Positions 1 through 9,379 of a stretch of 64,000 nt of DNA are shown here, in pieces; the stretch's first letter is position 1, and the number at the start of each line of letters is the position of its first letter. A program made the translations under genes and the position numbers. The notes under the pieces are model-generated. The model made no database searches, was not told where the DNA came from, and saw only the letters and a list, made by a program, of their open reading frames with translations. This DNA comes from Thiomonas intermedia (GTDB lineage Bacteria > Pseudomonadota > Gammaproteobacteria > Burkholderiales > Burkholderiaceae_C): assembly GCF_002028405.1 (NCBI RefSeq), contig NZ_CP020046.1:2542001-2606000 (forward strand), given 5' to 3'.

Positions 1-42
1 CTCGGTTTCCAGATGCAGGTCGGACAGGAGTTGAATGCGCAT
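1..42 (-). CDS. Metallophosphoesterase, N-terminal fragment (runs off left edge)
   Basis: Only the first 14 codons are in the window; they read MRIQLLSDLHLETE. The S-D-L-H-L-E string is the first metal-binding motif (D-x-H) of calcineurin-like metallophosphoesterases, where Asp and His bind the first metal. The ATG is the only sensible start, because a TAA stop lies in frame six codons upstream. The gene diverges from rpsO and has a promoter-like sequence just before it. Substrate cannot be judged from so little sequence. Confidence 0.6.
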   Translation of the reverse strand, partial: MRIQLLSDLHLETE

Positions 43-59
43 GGCGCGTGGGTCGTTGC

Positions 60-88
60 GTTATCAAAGTTTGTTAACGCACTGTAAA
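60..88 (-). promoter_or_regulatory. Candidate sigma70 promoter for the metallophosphoesterase gene
   Basis: Read on the minus strand, TTTACA (83-88) is followed after 17 bases by GATAAC (60-65). Transcription would start about 10 bases before the ATG at 42, giving a very short leader. Read by eye only. Confidence 0.35.
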
Positions 89-447
89 CCCGTTCCTGAT
101 GTCTGCCCTCGTCGTGAAGACAACAAAGTGGGCAGGACGTGAACAAATCCGCAACGCCGTCCTTCGTCGCCGACGAAGACGATTCGCTTGCGCTGGCTGG
201 CCGCGTAGCTGCCGCGGCTCGTTCACCAGCGTCAAGCAATTCGTGCAGCGAATCGACCCCTTCGCCACAGTCGACTCGATCGTCGAAAAATTGCGAAACA
301 TTTGGGGCCATGCGGCACGCGGCGGCGTGGGGAGCGATTCGCGCGAACGCCGACGACCTGCGGGTTCAGGCTACAATGCGCAGCTTTTCACCATCACGGC
401 GTGGAATGGTTTCTTCCGCGTTCGCGAGTTCTCATTAGGAAACTGAC
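89..447. other. Intergenic region upstream of rpsO
   Basis: About 360 bases between the divergent metallophosphoesterase and rpsO. Overlapping open frames here have no recognisable protein features. The only signal I see is a TACAAT -10-like box at 372-377, about 70 bases before the rpsO ATG, with a weak -35 (GCCGAC, 349-354). I see no RNA gene or repeat. Confidence 0.4.
349..377 (+). promoter_or_regulatory. Candidate rpsO promoter
   Basis: TACAAT at 372-377 is a good -10 box; GCCGAC at 349-354 is a poor -35 at 17-base spacing. Position fits a 60-65 nt leader for rpsO, long enough for the S15 autoregulatory structure known in other bacteria, though I did not find such a structure here. Confidence 0.3.
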
Positions 448-717
448 ATGTCTGTTGCAGATATCAACAAGGCGCAAATCGTCGCCGACAATGCCCGCGG
501 TACGGGCGATACCGGATCTCCCGAGGTGCAGGTCGCGTTGCTGACCGCGCGCATCAACGAGTTGACGGGCCACTTCAAGACGCACGCCAAGGACCACCAT
601 GGTCGCCGCGGCCTGCTCAAGATGGTGAGCCGTCGCCGCAAGTTGCTGGACTACTTGAAGGACAAGGACGCCGATCGCTATCGCGCCCTGATCGCCAAGC
701 TCAGTCTGCGGAAGTAA
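448..717 (+). CDS. rpsO: 30S ribosomal protein S15
   Basis: An 89-residue protein, the standard length for S15. It binds the central domain of 16S rRNA early in 30S assembly and forms the B4 bridge with 23S rRNA. The family core is clear: [14 protein letters not shown] near residue 24, the H-x3[10 protein letters not shown] stretch near 45-56 and a basic C-terminus. AGGA at 437-440 lies eight bases before the ATG. It is followed by a strong terminator and then pnp, the classic rpsO-pnp pairing; in E. coli S15 represses its own translation. Confidence 0.97.
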   Translation: MSVADINKAQIVADNARGTGDTGSPEVQVALLTARINELTGHFKTHAKDHHGRRGLLKMVSRRRKLLDYLKDKDADRYRALIAKLSLRK

Positions 718-733
718 GTGCCTGCTTTGCAAG

Positions 734-769
734 AACGCCTGTGTGAGTTTGTCGGCACAGGCGTTTTTT
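734..769 (+). terminator. Intrinsic terminator between rpsO and pnp
   Basis: AACGCCTGTG (734-743) pairs perfectly with CACAGGCGTT (756-765), a 10-bp stem with a 12-base loop, running into six T residues (764-769). In E. coli the matching terminator is partly read through into pnp, so it may act as an attenuator here too. Confidence 0.85.
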
Positions 770-839
770 GTATTGGTGTCGTGATTTGCAAGGTCTGGAA
801 CGACGTCCCGTTGATGCGGAGCGTCGTGTGTTTCAAGGG

Positions 840-910
840 GGCGGTGTGACCCGTGTCATTCCACCGACGTGTCGGCTCGCCGGGCGTCGCTGGAATGGCA
901 TCACTCCGCC
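840..910 (+). promoter_or_regulatory. Long leader stem-loop upstream of pnp (RNase III-like processing site)
   Basis: An imperfect stem of about 25 pairs. Outer part: GGCGG (840-844) with CCGCC (906-910) and GTGA (846-849) with TCAC (901-904). Middle: 854-863 with 891-900, one G-T pair. Inner: CGACG (865-869) with CGTCG (885-889). It ends about 80 bases before the pnp ATG. In E. coli a similar long duplex in the pnp leader is cut by RNase III and then used by PNPase to repress its own translation. The structure is seen; the function is inferred. Confidence 0.6.
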
Positions 911-992
911 AGGTTTTCAACAGGCGCCGCGCGTCGTGGTCTTCGACCCTGCGGAAGAAGCTTGCCGTTGCGCCTCGATCAAGGAGTAAGCC

Positions 993-3152
993 ATGTTCAA
1001 CAAAGTTGTCAAATCATTCCAATGGGGACGCCATCAAGTCACGATGGAAACGGGCGAGATCGCGCGTCAGGCCGGCGGTGCGGTGCTGCTCAATATGGAC
1101 GATACCGTGGTGCTGGCCACCGTCGTGGGCGCGCGTTCGGCCAAGGCGGGGCAGGATTTCTTTCCCCTGACCGTCGATTACATCGAGAAGACCTATGCGG
1201 CAGGTCGCATTCCGGGCGGGTTCTTCAAGCGCGAGGGCCGTCCCAGCGAGAACGAGACACTGACGTCGCGATTGATCGACCGCCCCATCCGCCCGTTGTT
1301 CCCTGAGGGCTTCTTCAATGAGGTTCAGGTGGTGGTGCATGTGTTGTCCATCAACCCGGAAGTCGAGGCCGATATTCCCGCCTTGCTCGCCTCGAGCGCG
1401 GCGCTGGCGGTGTCGGGTCTGCCGTTCAACGGGCCTGTCGGCGCGGCCCGCGTGGGTTACGTCAACGGCAGCTATGTGCTGAATCCGAGTCGTGCCGAAC
1501 TGGCGGACAGTCGGCTGGAGCTGGTTGTCGCAGGCACGGAGTCGGCCGTGCTGATGGTCGAGAGCGAGGCCGATCAGCTGTCTGAGGAAGTCATGCTGGA
1601 AGCCGTGATGTTCGGTCACGCCCAATTCCAGACAGCGATCAACGCCATCCACGAACTGGTGCGCGATGGTGGCAAGCCCGCCTGGGACTGGACGGCACCC
1701 GAGAAGGATCAGGCGCTGATCGACCGCATCCAGGCGCTGGCGGGCGAAGATCTGCGCGCGGCGTACAAGCTCACGCAAAAACAGGCTCGCACCCAGGCGC
1801 TGCGCGAGGCGTCGGCCAAGGTGCATGCCGGGCTGGCTGAGGCGGGCGTCGGGGCGGACGGCCCGAAGGTGGACGGCATTCTGTTTGACATGGAAGCCCG
1901 TATCGTGCGCGACCAGATTCTCGCGGGCGAGCCGCGCATCGACGGTCGCGACACGCGGACGGTGCGTCCCCTGAACATTCGTACCTCGGTGCTGCCACGC
2001 ACGCACGGCAGCGCGCTGTTCACCCGCGGCGAAACGCAGGCGCTGGCCGTGGCCACGCTGGGCACCGACCAGGATGCGCAGATCATCGACGCGCTCACCG
2101 GCGAATACCGCGATCGCTTCCTGCTGCACTACAACATGCCGCCGTTCGCGACGGGCGAGACCGGCCGCGTGGGCAGCCCCAAGCGTCGTGAGATCGGCCA
2201 TGGCCGTCTGGCCAAGCGCGCGCTGCTGGCCGTGCTGCCGAAGAAGGAAGATTTCGCCTACACCATGCGCGTGGTGTCGGAAGTGACCGAGTCCAATGGT
2301 TCGTCGTCCATGGCGTCGGTCTGCGGCGGCTGCCTGGCGCTGCTCGACGCCGGCGTGCCGCTGAAGGCGCATGTGGCCGGTATCGCCATGGGGCTGATCA
2401 AGGAAGGCAACCGTTTTGCCGTGCTGACCGACATCCTGGGTGACGAAGATCACCTCGGCGACATGGACTTCAAGGTGGCGGGTTCGGCTACCGGGGTGAC
2501 CGCGCTGCAGATGGACATCAAGATTCAGGGCATCACCCGCGAGATCATGCAGGTGGCGCTGGCGCAGGCCCGCGAGGCGCGCATGCACATTCTGGGCGTC
2601 ATGCAGCAGGAAGTGGGCGGTGCACGCGAGGAAGTGTCCCAGTTCGCGCCGCGACTCTACACCCTGAAAATCAATCCCGAGCGCATCCGCGACGTGATCG
2701 GCAAGGGCGGTGCGACCATTCGCGCCCTCACCGAAGAGACGGGTACCCAGATCGACATCGGCGAAGACGGCACCATCACCATCGCCTCGACCGACGCCGC
2801 CAAGGCCGAGATCGCCAAGCAGCGCATCAAGGATCTCACCGCCGAAGTGGAAGTGGGCCAGGTGTACGACGGCGCCGTGGTCAAAATCCTCGATTTCGGC
2901 GCTCTGGTGAACGTGCTTCCGGGCAAGGACGGTCTGCTGCATATTTCGCAGATCGCCAATGAGCGCATCAACAAGGTCAGCGATTACCTGCAAGAGGGGC
3001 AGAAGGTGCGGGTCAAGGTCATCGAAACGGATGACAAGGGTCGTTTCCGTCTGTCGATCAAGGCGCTGCTGGGCGAAGAGCCGGCCGTTGAGACGACGAT
3101 GCCGCCTGCGGCTCCCGTCATGGCGGCTGCAGACTCTGAGCCGGGCGTCTGA
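993..3152 (+). CDS. pnp: Polyribonucleotide nucleotidyltransferase (PNPase)
   Basis: A 719-residue phosphorolytic 3'-to-5' exoribonuclease, a trimer and degradosome component that turns RNA plus phosphate into nucleoside diphosphates. Two RNase PH-like domains fill residues 1-550, with the second carrying the active core ([11 protein letters not shown] near 344 and [14 protein letters not shown] near 445). A KH domain with IGKGGATIR sits near 568 and an S1 domain spans about 625-698. AAGGAG at 981-986 supports the ATG at 993. It sits downstream of rpsO and a leader stem-loop that may allow RNase III-dependent autoregulation. Length is normal. Confidence 0.97.
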   Translation: MFNKVVKSFQWGRHQVTMETGEIARQAGGAVLLNMDDTVVLATVVGARSAKAGQDFFPLTVDYIEKTYAAGRIPGGFFKREGRPSENETLTSRLIDRPIRPLFPEGFFNEVQVVVHVLSINPEVEADIPALLASSAALAVSGLPFNGPVGAARVGYVNGSYVLNPSRAELADSRLELVVAGTESAVLMVESEADQLSEEVMLEAVMFGHAQFQTAINAIHELVRDGGKPAWDWTAPEKDQALIDRIQALAGEDLRAAYKLTQKQARTQALREASAKVHAGLAEAGVGADGPKVDGILFDMEARIVRDQILAGEPRIDGRDTRTVRPLNIRTSVLPRTHGSALFTRGETQALAVATLGTDQDAQIIDALTGEYRDRFLLHYNMPPFATGETGRVGSPKRREIGHGRLAKRALLAVLPKKEDFAYTMRVVSEVTESNGSSSMASVCGGCLALLDAGVPLKAHVAGIAMGLIKEGNRFAVLTDILGDEDHLGDMDFKVAGSATGVTALQMDIKIQGITREIMQVALAQAREARMHILGVMQQEVGGAREEVSQFAPRLYTLKINPERIRDVIGKGGATIRALTEETGTQIDIGEDGTITIASTDAAKAEIAKQRIKDLTAEVEVGQVYDGAVVKILDFGALVNVLPGKDGLLHISQIANERINKVSDYLQEGQKVRVKVIETDDKGRFRLSIKALLGEEPAVETTMPPAAPVMAAADSEPGV

Positions 3153-3166
3153 TTCAAGCGGGTTGC

Positions 3167-4147
3167 ATGCGCGCCATCGAGATCACCCAGCCCGGCGGGC
3201 CCGATGTCCTTCACCTCTGCGAGCGGCCCATGCCGCAGGCAGGGGCGGGGGAGGTCGTGCTGCGCGTCGTAGCCTTTGGCGTCAATCGGCCCGATGTGCT
3301 TCAGCGCAAGGGTCTGTATCCGCCGCCGAAAGGCGCTTCCGACATTCCCGGTCTGGAGGTCTGCGGCAAGATTGTTTCCGGCGATCTCTCGGGCACGGAT
3401 TGGCGTATTGGCGATGAGGTCTGCGCGTTGGTGGCGGGCGGGGGTTATGCCGAGTACTGTGTCGCGCCCGTGGGGCAATGTCTGCCCCTGCCCAAAGGGC
3501 TGAGCCCCGAAGAAGGGGCTGCTCTGCCCGAGACGGTGTTCACGGTCTGGCACAACGTGTTCGAGCGTGGTCGGCTGCAGCCAGGAGAGACCTTGCTTGT
3601 GCAGGGGGGCAGCAGCGGAATCGGCACCATGGCCATTCAGCTCGCGATGGCCAGCGGCGCGCGGGTCATCGCCACGGCGGGTTCGGAGGAGAAGTGCGCG
3701 GCGTGCGTCAAACTCGGTGCCGAGCTCGCCATTCCCTATCGGACGCAGGATTTCGTCGAGGTCGTCCAGGCCCATACCTCACAGCGTGGCGCCGACGTCA
3801 TTCTGGACATGGTTGCCGGAAGCTATTTGGCCCGCGAACAACAGTGTCTCGCGGAAGAGGGGCGGCTGGTGGTCATCGCGGTTCAGGGCGGAGTGCAGGC
3901 TGAGATCGATGCGGGTCTTCTCATGCGAAAACGCCAGACGCTGACCGGCTCGACCCTGCGCGCGCGCAGCGTGGCTTTCAAGGCGGCCCTTGCGCAGGCC
4001 CTGCGCCAGACCGTGTGGCCCTGGATCGAACAAGGCCGCGTGCGGCCAGTGCTCGATGCCGTGCTGCTGGCCGAGGACATCGTGCTGGCACACCAGCGCA
4101 TGGAGCAGGGACAGCACATTGGCAAACTTGTGCTGCGCTGGTCCTGA
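3167..4147 (+). CDS. NAD(P)H quinone oxidoreductase, zinc-free MDR family (PIG3/QOR type)
   Basis: A 326-residue medium-chain dehydrogenase/reductase. The N-terminal GroES-like half has the [17 protein letters not shown] segment typical of the PIG3/QOR subgroup, and the Rossmann half has the nucleotide-binding motif [15 protein letters not shown] near residue 145. Catalytic-zinc cysteines of alcohol dehydrogenases are absent, as expected for zeta-crystallin relatives, which reduce quinones with NADPH. It starts 14 bases after pnp and is followed by tpiA. This order is common in Burkholderiales. The exact substrate is unknown. Confidence 0.88.
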   Translation: MRAIEITQPGGPDVLHLCERPMPQAGAGEVVLRVVAFGVNRPDVLQRKGLYPPPKGASDIPGLEVCGKIVSGDLSGTDWRIGDEVCALVAGGGYAEYCVAPVGQCLPLPKGLSPEEGAALPETVFTVWHNVFERGRLQPGETLLVQGGSSGIGTMAIQLAMASGARVIATAGSEEKCAACVKLGAELAIPYRTQDFVEVVQAHTSQRGADVILDMVAGSYLAREQQCLAEEGRLVVIAVQGGVQAEIDAGLLMRKRQTLTGSTLRARSVAFKAALAQALRQTVWPWIEQGRVRPVLDAVLLAEDIVLAHQRMEQGQHIGKLVLRWS

Positions 4148-4185
4148 GCCACGCGCCCTATCACGACATCAAACAGGAGCAGAAC

Positions 4186-4929
4186 ATGCGTCAGCAATTC
4201 GTTGCCGGAAACTGGAAAATGCATGGCAGCCTGGCAGGCAATGCCGCGCTGCTGGCCGAGGTTCTTGCTGGAGCCGCGGAAGCGCGATGCGACGTGGCCG
4301 TCTGCGTGCCCTATCCCTACCTGGCCCAGGCGCAGCAACAACTGCAAGGCGGCAAGGTTGCCGTTGGGGCGCAGGATTGCTCAGTGCACCTGAGCGGCGC
4401 CCACACCGGAGAAGTCGCCGTGGGGATGCTGCAGGAATTTGGTTGCCGCTATGTCATCGTCGGTCATTCCGAGCGTCGAGCCGATCATCATGAGTCGGAC
4501 GAGTGCGTTGCGGAGAAGGCAATGCGCGTGCTTGAGGCCGGCATGACGCCGATCGTCTGTGTCGGCGAAACACTGGACGAGCGTGAGTCTGGGCAGACCA
4601 ATGCGGTCGTGCTGCGCCAGTTGCTGGCCGTCACGGAGCGGCTTGGCGAGCAGACCTCCCGCATGGTTCTCGCTTACGAACCCGTTTGGGCCATCGGCAC
4701 GGGCCGCACGGCGACGCCGGAGCAGGCCCAGGCCGTTCACGCGGTGCTGCGTGCCCACCTGACGACCCTGGGTGAGGCCTCTGGCGCTGTGCGAATTCTG
4801 TACGGCGGCAGTGTGAAGCCGGACAATGCGCAGGTGCTGTTCGCTCAGGACGACATTGACGGCGGGCTCATTGGCGGCGCGTCGCTCAAGGCGGCCGATT
4901 TTCTGGCGATCATCGCCGCGGCGCGCTGA
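4186..4929 (+). CDS. tpiA: Triosephosphate isomerase
   Basis: A 247-residue TIM barrel that interconverts dihydroxyacetone phosphate and glyceraldehyde 3-phosphate. All catalytic elements are visible: NWKM with Lys11, VGHSERR with the electrophilic His near 95, and [10 protein letters not shown] with the base Glu near 165. The phosphate-binding YGGSVKPDN and GGLIGGASL strings close the barrel. The frame is open upstream to 4015, but the ATG at 4186 is preceded by AGGAGC and gives the family N-terminus, so the longer frame is rejected. Next to secG, as in most proteobacteria. Confidence 0.97.
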   Translation: MRQQFVAGNWKMHGSLAGNAALLAEVLAGAAEARCDVAVCVPYPYLAQAQQQLQGGKVAVGAQDCSVHLSGAHTGEVAVGMLQEFGCRYVIVGHSERRADHHESDECVAEKAMRVLEAGMTPIVCVGETLDERESGQTNAVVLRQLLAVTERLGEQTSRMVLAYEPVWAIGTGRTATPEQAQAVHAVLRAHLTTLGEASGAVRILYGGSVKPDNAQVLFAQDDIDGGLIGGASLKAADFLAIIAAAR

Positions 4930-4998
4930 AGCCGCCTGATGGATTCGCAGGCTTGGTCCTGCTCTTGGGAAGTAACGTTGTAAGGCGCCCTGGCGCGA

Positions 4999-5436
4999 AT
5001 GAGTGCACAAATGCAAATTCTGATGACATTGACTCTGGTGGTGCAAATTCTGTCTGCACTGGTAATGATCGTTCTGGTCTTGATGCAGCATGGCAAAGGG
5101 GCCGACATGGGCGCGTCCTTTGGCTCCGGCGCATCCGGCAGCCTGTTCGGAGCAACCGGGTCGGCCAACTTCCTGAGTCGCAGCACCGCAGTTGCCGCGA
5201 CGCTGTTTTTCGTCGCTACGCTGATGATGGCCTACTTCGGCAATCGCGCCAATTCGGGTGAGGGTGGGCTGATGGAAAAGCTGGCCGCGCCCGCGCCCGT
5301 GGCTTCTGTTGCAGCGCCCGCCAAACCGGCGGGGCCAATCAGTGAAATTCCTGGCGTGCCCGGCGCGTCCACCAAGGCTTCTCAGGCAGCGGCGCCCGCC
5401 ACAAGTGCGGCTTCGGCAGTGCCTGCGAAACCTTAA
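4999..5436 (+). CDS. secG: Preprotein translocase subunit SecG
   Basis: A 145-residue inner-membrane protein of the SecYEG channel. It has two transmembrane helices (about residues 8-28 and 63-83) around the conserved cytosolic loop QHGKGADMGASFGSG. The C-terminal 55 residues form an Ala/Pro-rich tail, which makes it longer than the E. coli protein, as is common in betaproteobacteria. The ATG at 4999 is used; a second ATG at 5011 is possible since neither has a strong Shine-Dalgarno sequence. Confidence 0.95.
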   Translation: MSAQMQILMTLTLVVQILSALVMIVLVLMQHGKGADMGASFGSGASGSLFGATGSANFLSRSTAVAATLFFVATLMMAYFGNRANSGEGGLMEKLAAPAPVASVAAPAKPAGPISEIPGVPGASTKASQAAAPATSAASAVPAKP

Positions 5437-5859
5437 ATTCGCGCGAAATGCGCCCTCGGAAACCCGTGATGGTGCATTGCAGCAAACACAGGCTCTGCGA
5501 CTTGTCAATCTGTTCTAGGGTTGAGCATTGCGTTAGAGCAAAATCCGACGGTCACGTGTTGCTTCGTGGCCTTGGAAGCATGTAAGATTCTCTTGTTTTG
5601 CGAATCCAGTAACAAACAATAAAAACACCGTGTTCTTGAGTCCGCCTAAGGGGAGTCTGCCTGAGGGCTTTTGTGGCTTTTGAACCGCGTGGCGAACAAG
5701 TGTAGGTGTGTGTCCGGAATGGGTAACTCCTGATGGCTCTGCACCCCGGCGAAGATCCTCCAGATCGCTGCGGCCTGTTTTTGATGAAGTTTGTTGCGCT
5801 GGGCTGCCTTCGCCGCGTAGGTCAAGCGGTTGTGTGTTCGGGCGGTATCCGGTTTTTGA
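5437..5859. other. Intergenic region between secG and tRNA-Leu
   Basis: About 420 bases without a credible gene. A promoter-like pair lies at 5559-5588. A minus-strand open frame across 5646-5945 is the well-known spurious translation of the antisense of tRNA-Leu plus flank and should not be called. The T-rich stretch near 5666-5680 has no clear stem for a secG terminator. Confidence 0.5.
5559..5588 (+). promoter_or_regulatory. Candidate promoter for tRNA-Leu and the nuo operon
   Basis: TTGCTT (5559-5564), 18 bases, then TAAGAT (5583-5588). It lies about 270 bases before the tRNA, so a closer promoter could also exist. Read by eye only. Confidence 0.3.
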
Positions 5860-5944
5860 GCCGACGTGGTGGAATTGGTAGACACGCTATCTTGAGGGGG
5901 TAGTGGCGAAAGCTGTGCGAGTTCGAGTCTCGCCGTCGGCACCA
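5860..5944 (+). tRNA. tRNA-Leu (anticodon GAG)
   Basis: An 85-base tRNA of the long-variable-arm class. The acceptor arm GCCGACG (5860-5866) pairs with CGTCGGC (5934-5940), followed by an encoded ACCA end (5941-5944). The D-arm holds GGAATTGGTAGACACGC, the anticodon stem CTATC/GGTAG encloses TTGAGGG with anticodon GAG, and the T-arm has GTTCGAGTC. It closely matches E. coli leucine tRNA of the same anticodon. It sits directly before nuoA, a typical Burkholderiales arrangement. Confidence 0.95.
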
Positions 5945-6001
5945 AAAGATCGAAGGGCAGGGCTCCAGCCCGACCCAGACAACAACAGGAGATGGAGTGC
6001 G

Positions 6002-6361
6002 ATGAACCTTGAGCAGTATCTGCCGGTGTTGTTGTTCATCCTGGTGGGCGTTGGTGTTGGTGTGGCGCCCCAACTGCTCGGTTATCTGATGGCTCCGCGT
6101 CGCCCTGACGCCGAGAAAAACTCCCCCTATGAATGCGGCTTCGAGGCCTTCGAAGACGCCCGGATGAAATTCGATGTGCGCTACTACCTTGTGGCCATCC
6201 TGTTCATTCTTTTCGACCTCGAAATCGCCTTCCTGTTTCCGTGGGCCGTGGCCCTGAAGGACATTGGCCAGATTGGCTTCTGGGCGATGATGATTTTCCT
6301 CGCCATCCTCACGATCGGCTTCATCTACGAGTGGAAAAAGGGGGCCCTCGATTGGGAATGA
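6002..6361 (+). CDS. nuoA: NADH-quinone oxidoreductase subunit A
   Basis: A 119-residue, three-helix membrane subunit of complex I located near the quinone site. The family signature [20 protein letters not shown] is present near residues 44-63, with helices around 8-28, 64-83 and 90-110. The frame is open further upstream across the tRNA, but the ATG at 6002 gives the normal N-terminus. First gene of a 14-gene nuoA-N operon. Confidence 0.95.
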   Translation: MNLEQYLPVLLFILVGVGVGVAPQLLGYLMAPRRPDAEKNSPYECGFEAFEDARMKFDVRYYLVAILFILFDLEIAFLFPWAVALKDIGQIGFWAMMIFLAILTIGFIYEWKKGALDWE

Positions 6362-6434
6362 GCCCTTGCGGCATGAACTCGTGCGCCGGGTTTGCCCTGC
6401 AGCGCTGATCTGAATCGATGAGGAGGGATGCATC

Positions 6435-6911
6435 ATGAGTATTGAAGGCGTATTGCAAGAGGGCTTCATCACGACGTCCGCGGACAAGCTAATTAACTGG
6501 ACGCGCACGGGTTCGCTCTGGCCCATGACCTTTGGTCTGGCCTGTTGCGCGGTGGAGATGATGCACGCCGGGGCGGCTCGTTATGACCTCGATCGATTCG
6601 GCATCGTGTTTCGCCCGAGTCCGCGCCAGTCCGATCTGATGATCGTGGCCGGTACGCTCTGCAACAAAATGGCGCCGGCCTTGCGCAAGGTCTACGACCA
6701 GATGGCCGAGCCCCGCTGGGTGCTCTCCATGGGGTCGTGCGCCAACGGGGGCGGCTATTACCACTATTCCTATTCGGTGGTGCGCGGCTGCGATCGCATC
6801 GTGCCGGTGGACGTCTACGTGCCGGGCTGCCCGCCGACCGCCGAGGCGCTGCTCTACGGGCTGATCCAGTTGCAGAACAAGATCCGCAGAACCGAAACGA
6901 TCGCGCGCTGA
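6435..6911 (+). CDS. nuoB: NADH-quinone oxidoreductase subunit B
   Basis: A 158-residue peripheral-arm subunit that holds the terminal [4Fe-4S] cluster N2, which passes electrons to quinone. All four ligands are visible: the tandem Cys37-Cys38 in GLACCAVEM, Cys102 in [10 protein letters not shown] and Cys132 in PGCPPTAE. Start ATG follows GAGGAGGG with suitable spacing. Length matches the short betaproteobacterial form. Confidence 0.97.
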   Translation: MSIEGVLQEGFITTSADKLINWTRTGSLWPMTFGLACCAVEMMHAGAARYDLDRFGIVFRPSPRQSDLMIVAGTLCNKMAPALRKVYDQMAEPRWVLSMGSCANGGGYYHYSYSVVRGCDRIVPVDVYVPGCPPTAEALLYGLIQLQNKIRRTETIAR

Positions 6912-6943
6912 TCGGCCTTCACCAACTTCGCACTATCGACGCC

Positions 6944-7585
6944 ATGACCAGCAAGCTCGAACAACTCGACAGCGCATTGCGTGCCACTCTGGGGGAGCGC
7001 ATCGTGGCCTTGCAGGCCAGCGTAGGCGAACTGACCCTGGATGTCGCGCCGACCCATTACCGTGACGTGTGTCTTGCGCTGCGCGATGCAGCCGAGCTGC
7101 ATTTCGAGCAGTTGATCGATCTGTGTGGCGTTGATTACGCGCAGTATGGCAATGCGGTGCGTGATGAGTCGGGGCGGTTCATGGTGGTCGTGCACTTGCT
7201 GTCGCTGCGCCACAACTGGCGCCTGCGTCTGCGCGTGCGCTGCGCCGATGACGACCTGCCGGTGGTGGATTCCATCAACGATCTTTGGAATGCGGCCAAC
7301 TGGTTCGAGCGCGAGGCCTTCGATCTGTACGGCATCATCTTCGAGGGCCACCCTGATTTGCGCCGCATCCTGACGGACTATGGCTTCATCGGACACCCCT
7401 TCCGCAAGGATTTTCCGCTCTCGGGTACGGTCGAAATGCGTTACGACCCCGACAGCAAGCGCGTGATCTATCAGCCCGTCACCATCGAGCCACGCGAGAT
7501 CACACCTCGCATCATTCGCGAGTCGGGATATGGTGGCCTGGGGCGTTTCGACGCGGCTGCCGCGCGCAGCGGCCAGGGGCATTGA
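6944..7585 (+). CDS. nuoC: NADH-quinone oxidoreductase subunit C
   Basis: A 213-residue subunit of the complex I Q-module. The family signature ending in [20 protein letters not shown] is near residues 123-143, followed by the [15 protein letters not shown] segment. The open frame extends upstream into nuoB, but the ATG at 6944 lies after the nuoB stop and gives the expected length. It is separate from nuoD here, unlike the fused nuoCD of E. coli. It ends two bases before nuoD begins. Confidence 0.96.
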   Translation: MTSKLEQLDSALRATLGERIVALQASVGELTLDVAPTHYRDVCLALRDAAELHFEQLIDLCGVDYAQYGNAVRDESGRFMVVVHLLSLRHNWRLRLRVRCADDDLPVVDSINDLWNAANWFEREAFDLYGIIFEGHPDLRRILTDYGFIGHPFRKDFPLSGTVEMRYDPDSKRVIYQPVTIEPREITPRIIRESGYGGLGRFDAAAARSGQGH

Positions 7586-7586
7586 G

Positions 7587-8840
7587 ATGGCCGACATCAA
7601 GAACTACACCCTCAACTTCGGCCCGCAGCATCCTGCGGCCCACGGCGTGCTGCGCCTGGTGCTCGAACTCGACGGCGAGGTGGTGCAGCGTGCCGATCCG
7701 CACATCGGGCTGCTGCACCGCGCCACCGAAAAGCTGGCCGAGCACAAGACCTATATCCAGGCATTGCCCTACATGGACCGTCTCGACTACGTGTCGATGA
7801 TGTGCAACGAGCATGCCTATTGCCTGGCCATCGAGAAGCTGCTGGGCGTCGACGTGCCGGTTCGTGCGCAGTACATCCGTGTGATGTTTGCGGAGATCAC
7901 GCGTCTGCTCAACCACCTCATGTGGCTGGGCGCGCACGGTCTGGATTGCGGCGCGATGACCATCTTCCTTTACGCCTTCCGCGAACGCGAAGATCTCTTC
8001 GATATGTACGAAGCGGTTTCGGGCGCGCGCATGCACGCTGCGTACTTCCGGCCCGGCGGTGTGTACCGCGATCTGCCCGAGAGCATGGCGCAGTACGGCG
8101 AATCCAAGATTCGCAATGCCCGCGCGGTCGAAGCCCGCAATGCAGGGCGCCAGGGCTCGCTGCTGGACTTCATCGACGATTTCACGAAGCGGTTCCCAGC
8201 CTATGTCGATGAATACGAAACGCTGCTGACCGACAACCGGATCTGGAAGCAGCGCACGGTGGGCATCGGCGTGGTCACGCCCGAGCGCGCGCTGAATCTG
8301 GGCATGACCGGGCCAATGTTGCGCGGTTCCGGCGTGGTGTGGGATCTGCGCAAGACCCAGCCGTATGACGTCTACGACCGCCTCGACTTCGATATTCCGG
8401 TTGGCAAGAACGGCGACTGCTACGACCGCTATCTGGTACGCATGGAAGAAATGCGTCAGTCCAACCGCATCATCAAACAGTGCGTGGACTGGCTGCGATC
8501 CAACCCGGGGCCTGTGATCACCGACAACCACAAGGTTGCCGCGCCGGGCCGCGAGGAGATGAAGACCAGCATGGAAGCGCTGATCCATCATTTCAAGCTG
8601 TTCAGCGAAGGCATGCGCGTGCCCGAAGGTCAGGCTTATGCCGCCGTCGAGCATCCCAAGGGCGAGTTCGGCATCTATCTGGTGTCCGACGGGGCCAACA
8701 AGCCCTATCGCCTGAAGATCCGCGCACCCGGCTTCGCCCACCTGGCCGCGCTTGACGAAATGTCTCGCGGCCACATGATTGCCGACGTCGTGGCCATCAT
8801 TGGCACGCTCGACATCGTTTTCGGGGAGATCGACCGCTGA
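7587..8840 (+). CDS. nuoD: NADH-quinone oxidoreductase subunit D
   Basis: A 417-residue 49-kDa-type subunit forming the quinone pocket with NuoB. The start has [15 protein letters not shown], where the His of the HPAAHG loop contacts quinone. [15 protein letters not shown] and the C-terminal VDRS-like region (here [26 protein letters not shown]) are conserved. The ATG at 7587 is preferred to the longer frame beginning inside nuoC. Its TGA overlaps the nuoE ATG by one base, implying coupled translation. Confidence 0.96.
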   Translation: MADIKNYTLNFGPQHPAAHGVLRLVLELDGEVVQRADPHIGLLHRATEKLAEHKTYIQALPYMDRLDYVSMMCNEHAYCLAIEKLLGVDVPVRAQYIRVMFAEITRLLNHLMWLGAHGLDCGAMTIFLYAFREREDLFDMYEAVSGARMHAAYFRPGGVYRDLPESMAQYGESKIRNARAVEARNAGRQGSLLDFIDDFTKRFPAYVDEYETLLTDNRIWKQRTVGIGVVTPERALNLGMTGPMLRGSGVVWDLRKTQPYDVYDRLDFDIPVGKNGDCYDRYLVRMEEMRQSNRIIKQCVDWLRSNPGPVITDNHKVAAPGREEMKTSMEALIHHFKLFSEGMRVPEGQAYAAVEHPKGEFGIYLVSDGANKPYRLKIRAPGFAHLAALDEMSRGHMIADVVAIIGTLDIVFGEIDR

Positions 8841-9379
8841 TGGATCGCTCGCCTGTCACTCGTGAAATGCAAAGCATGATGCTGTCCGAATCCGCGCGTC
8901 AGCGTATCGACCAGGAGGTCGCCAAATACCCGCCCGAGCAGAAGCAGTCTGCCGTCATCGCGGCGCTGTCCATCGTTCAGCAGGAGCAGGGCTGGGTGTC
9001 GCCCGAGGCGCAACAAGCCGTCGCAGACCACCTGGGTATGCCGCCGATCGCGGTGCACGAGGTGGTGACCTTCTACAACATGTTCAACACCCGCCCGGTC
9101 GGACGTTTCAAGCTCAATGTCTGCACCAATCTGCCCTGCGCCCTGAGTGGCGGCGGCACCGCGGCGCAGTACCTGAGCGAGAAACTGGGCGTCGCGCTGG
9201 GCGAGACCACGCCGGACGGCGTGTTCACCCTGCAGGAGTCGGAATGTCTGGGAGCCTGTGGTGACGCTCCTGCGCTGCTGGTCAATGATCGCCGCCTGTG
9301 CAGCTTCATGCGCGCCGAGCGTCTGGACGCCCTGGTGGACGAGTTGCGCGCCGAGGCGGCCAAGGGAGGCACCCAATGA
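8840..9379 (+). CDS. nuoE: NADH-quinone oxidoreductase subunit E
   Basis: A 179-residue subunit of the NADH dehydrogenase module holding the [2Fe-2S] cluster N1a in a thioredoxin-like fold. The four ligands are Cys95 and Cys100 (CTNLPC) and Cys136 and Cys140 (CLGAC). A start at the later ATG at 8867 would trim nine residues and cannot be excluded. Stop and nuoF start overlap (ATGA). Confidence 0.96.
   Translation: MDRSPVTREMQSMMLSESARQRIDQEVAKYPPEQKQSAVIAALSIVQQEQGWVSPEAQQAVADHLGMPPIAVHEVVTFYNMFNTRPVGRFKLNVCTNLPCALSGGGTAAQYLSEKLGVALGETTPDGVFTLQESECLGACGDAPALLVNDRRLCSFMRAERLDALVDELRAEAAKGGTQ

Noticed and set aside
43-447. Overlapping small plus-strand frames before rpsO
   Set aside because: Arg/Ser-rich translations without family likeness or ribosome sites.
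1014-2993. 659-codon minus-strand frame opposite pnp
   Set aside because: Low-complexity His/Arg/Gly-rich translation typical of antisense frames in GC-rich genes; pnp is clearly real.
5646-5945. Minus-strand 99-codon frame across tRNA-Leu
   Set aside because: Its N-terminus is the antisense of the tRNA, a well-known false protein in annotation; the rest has no recognisable features.
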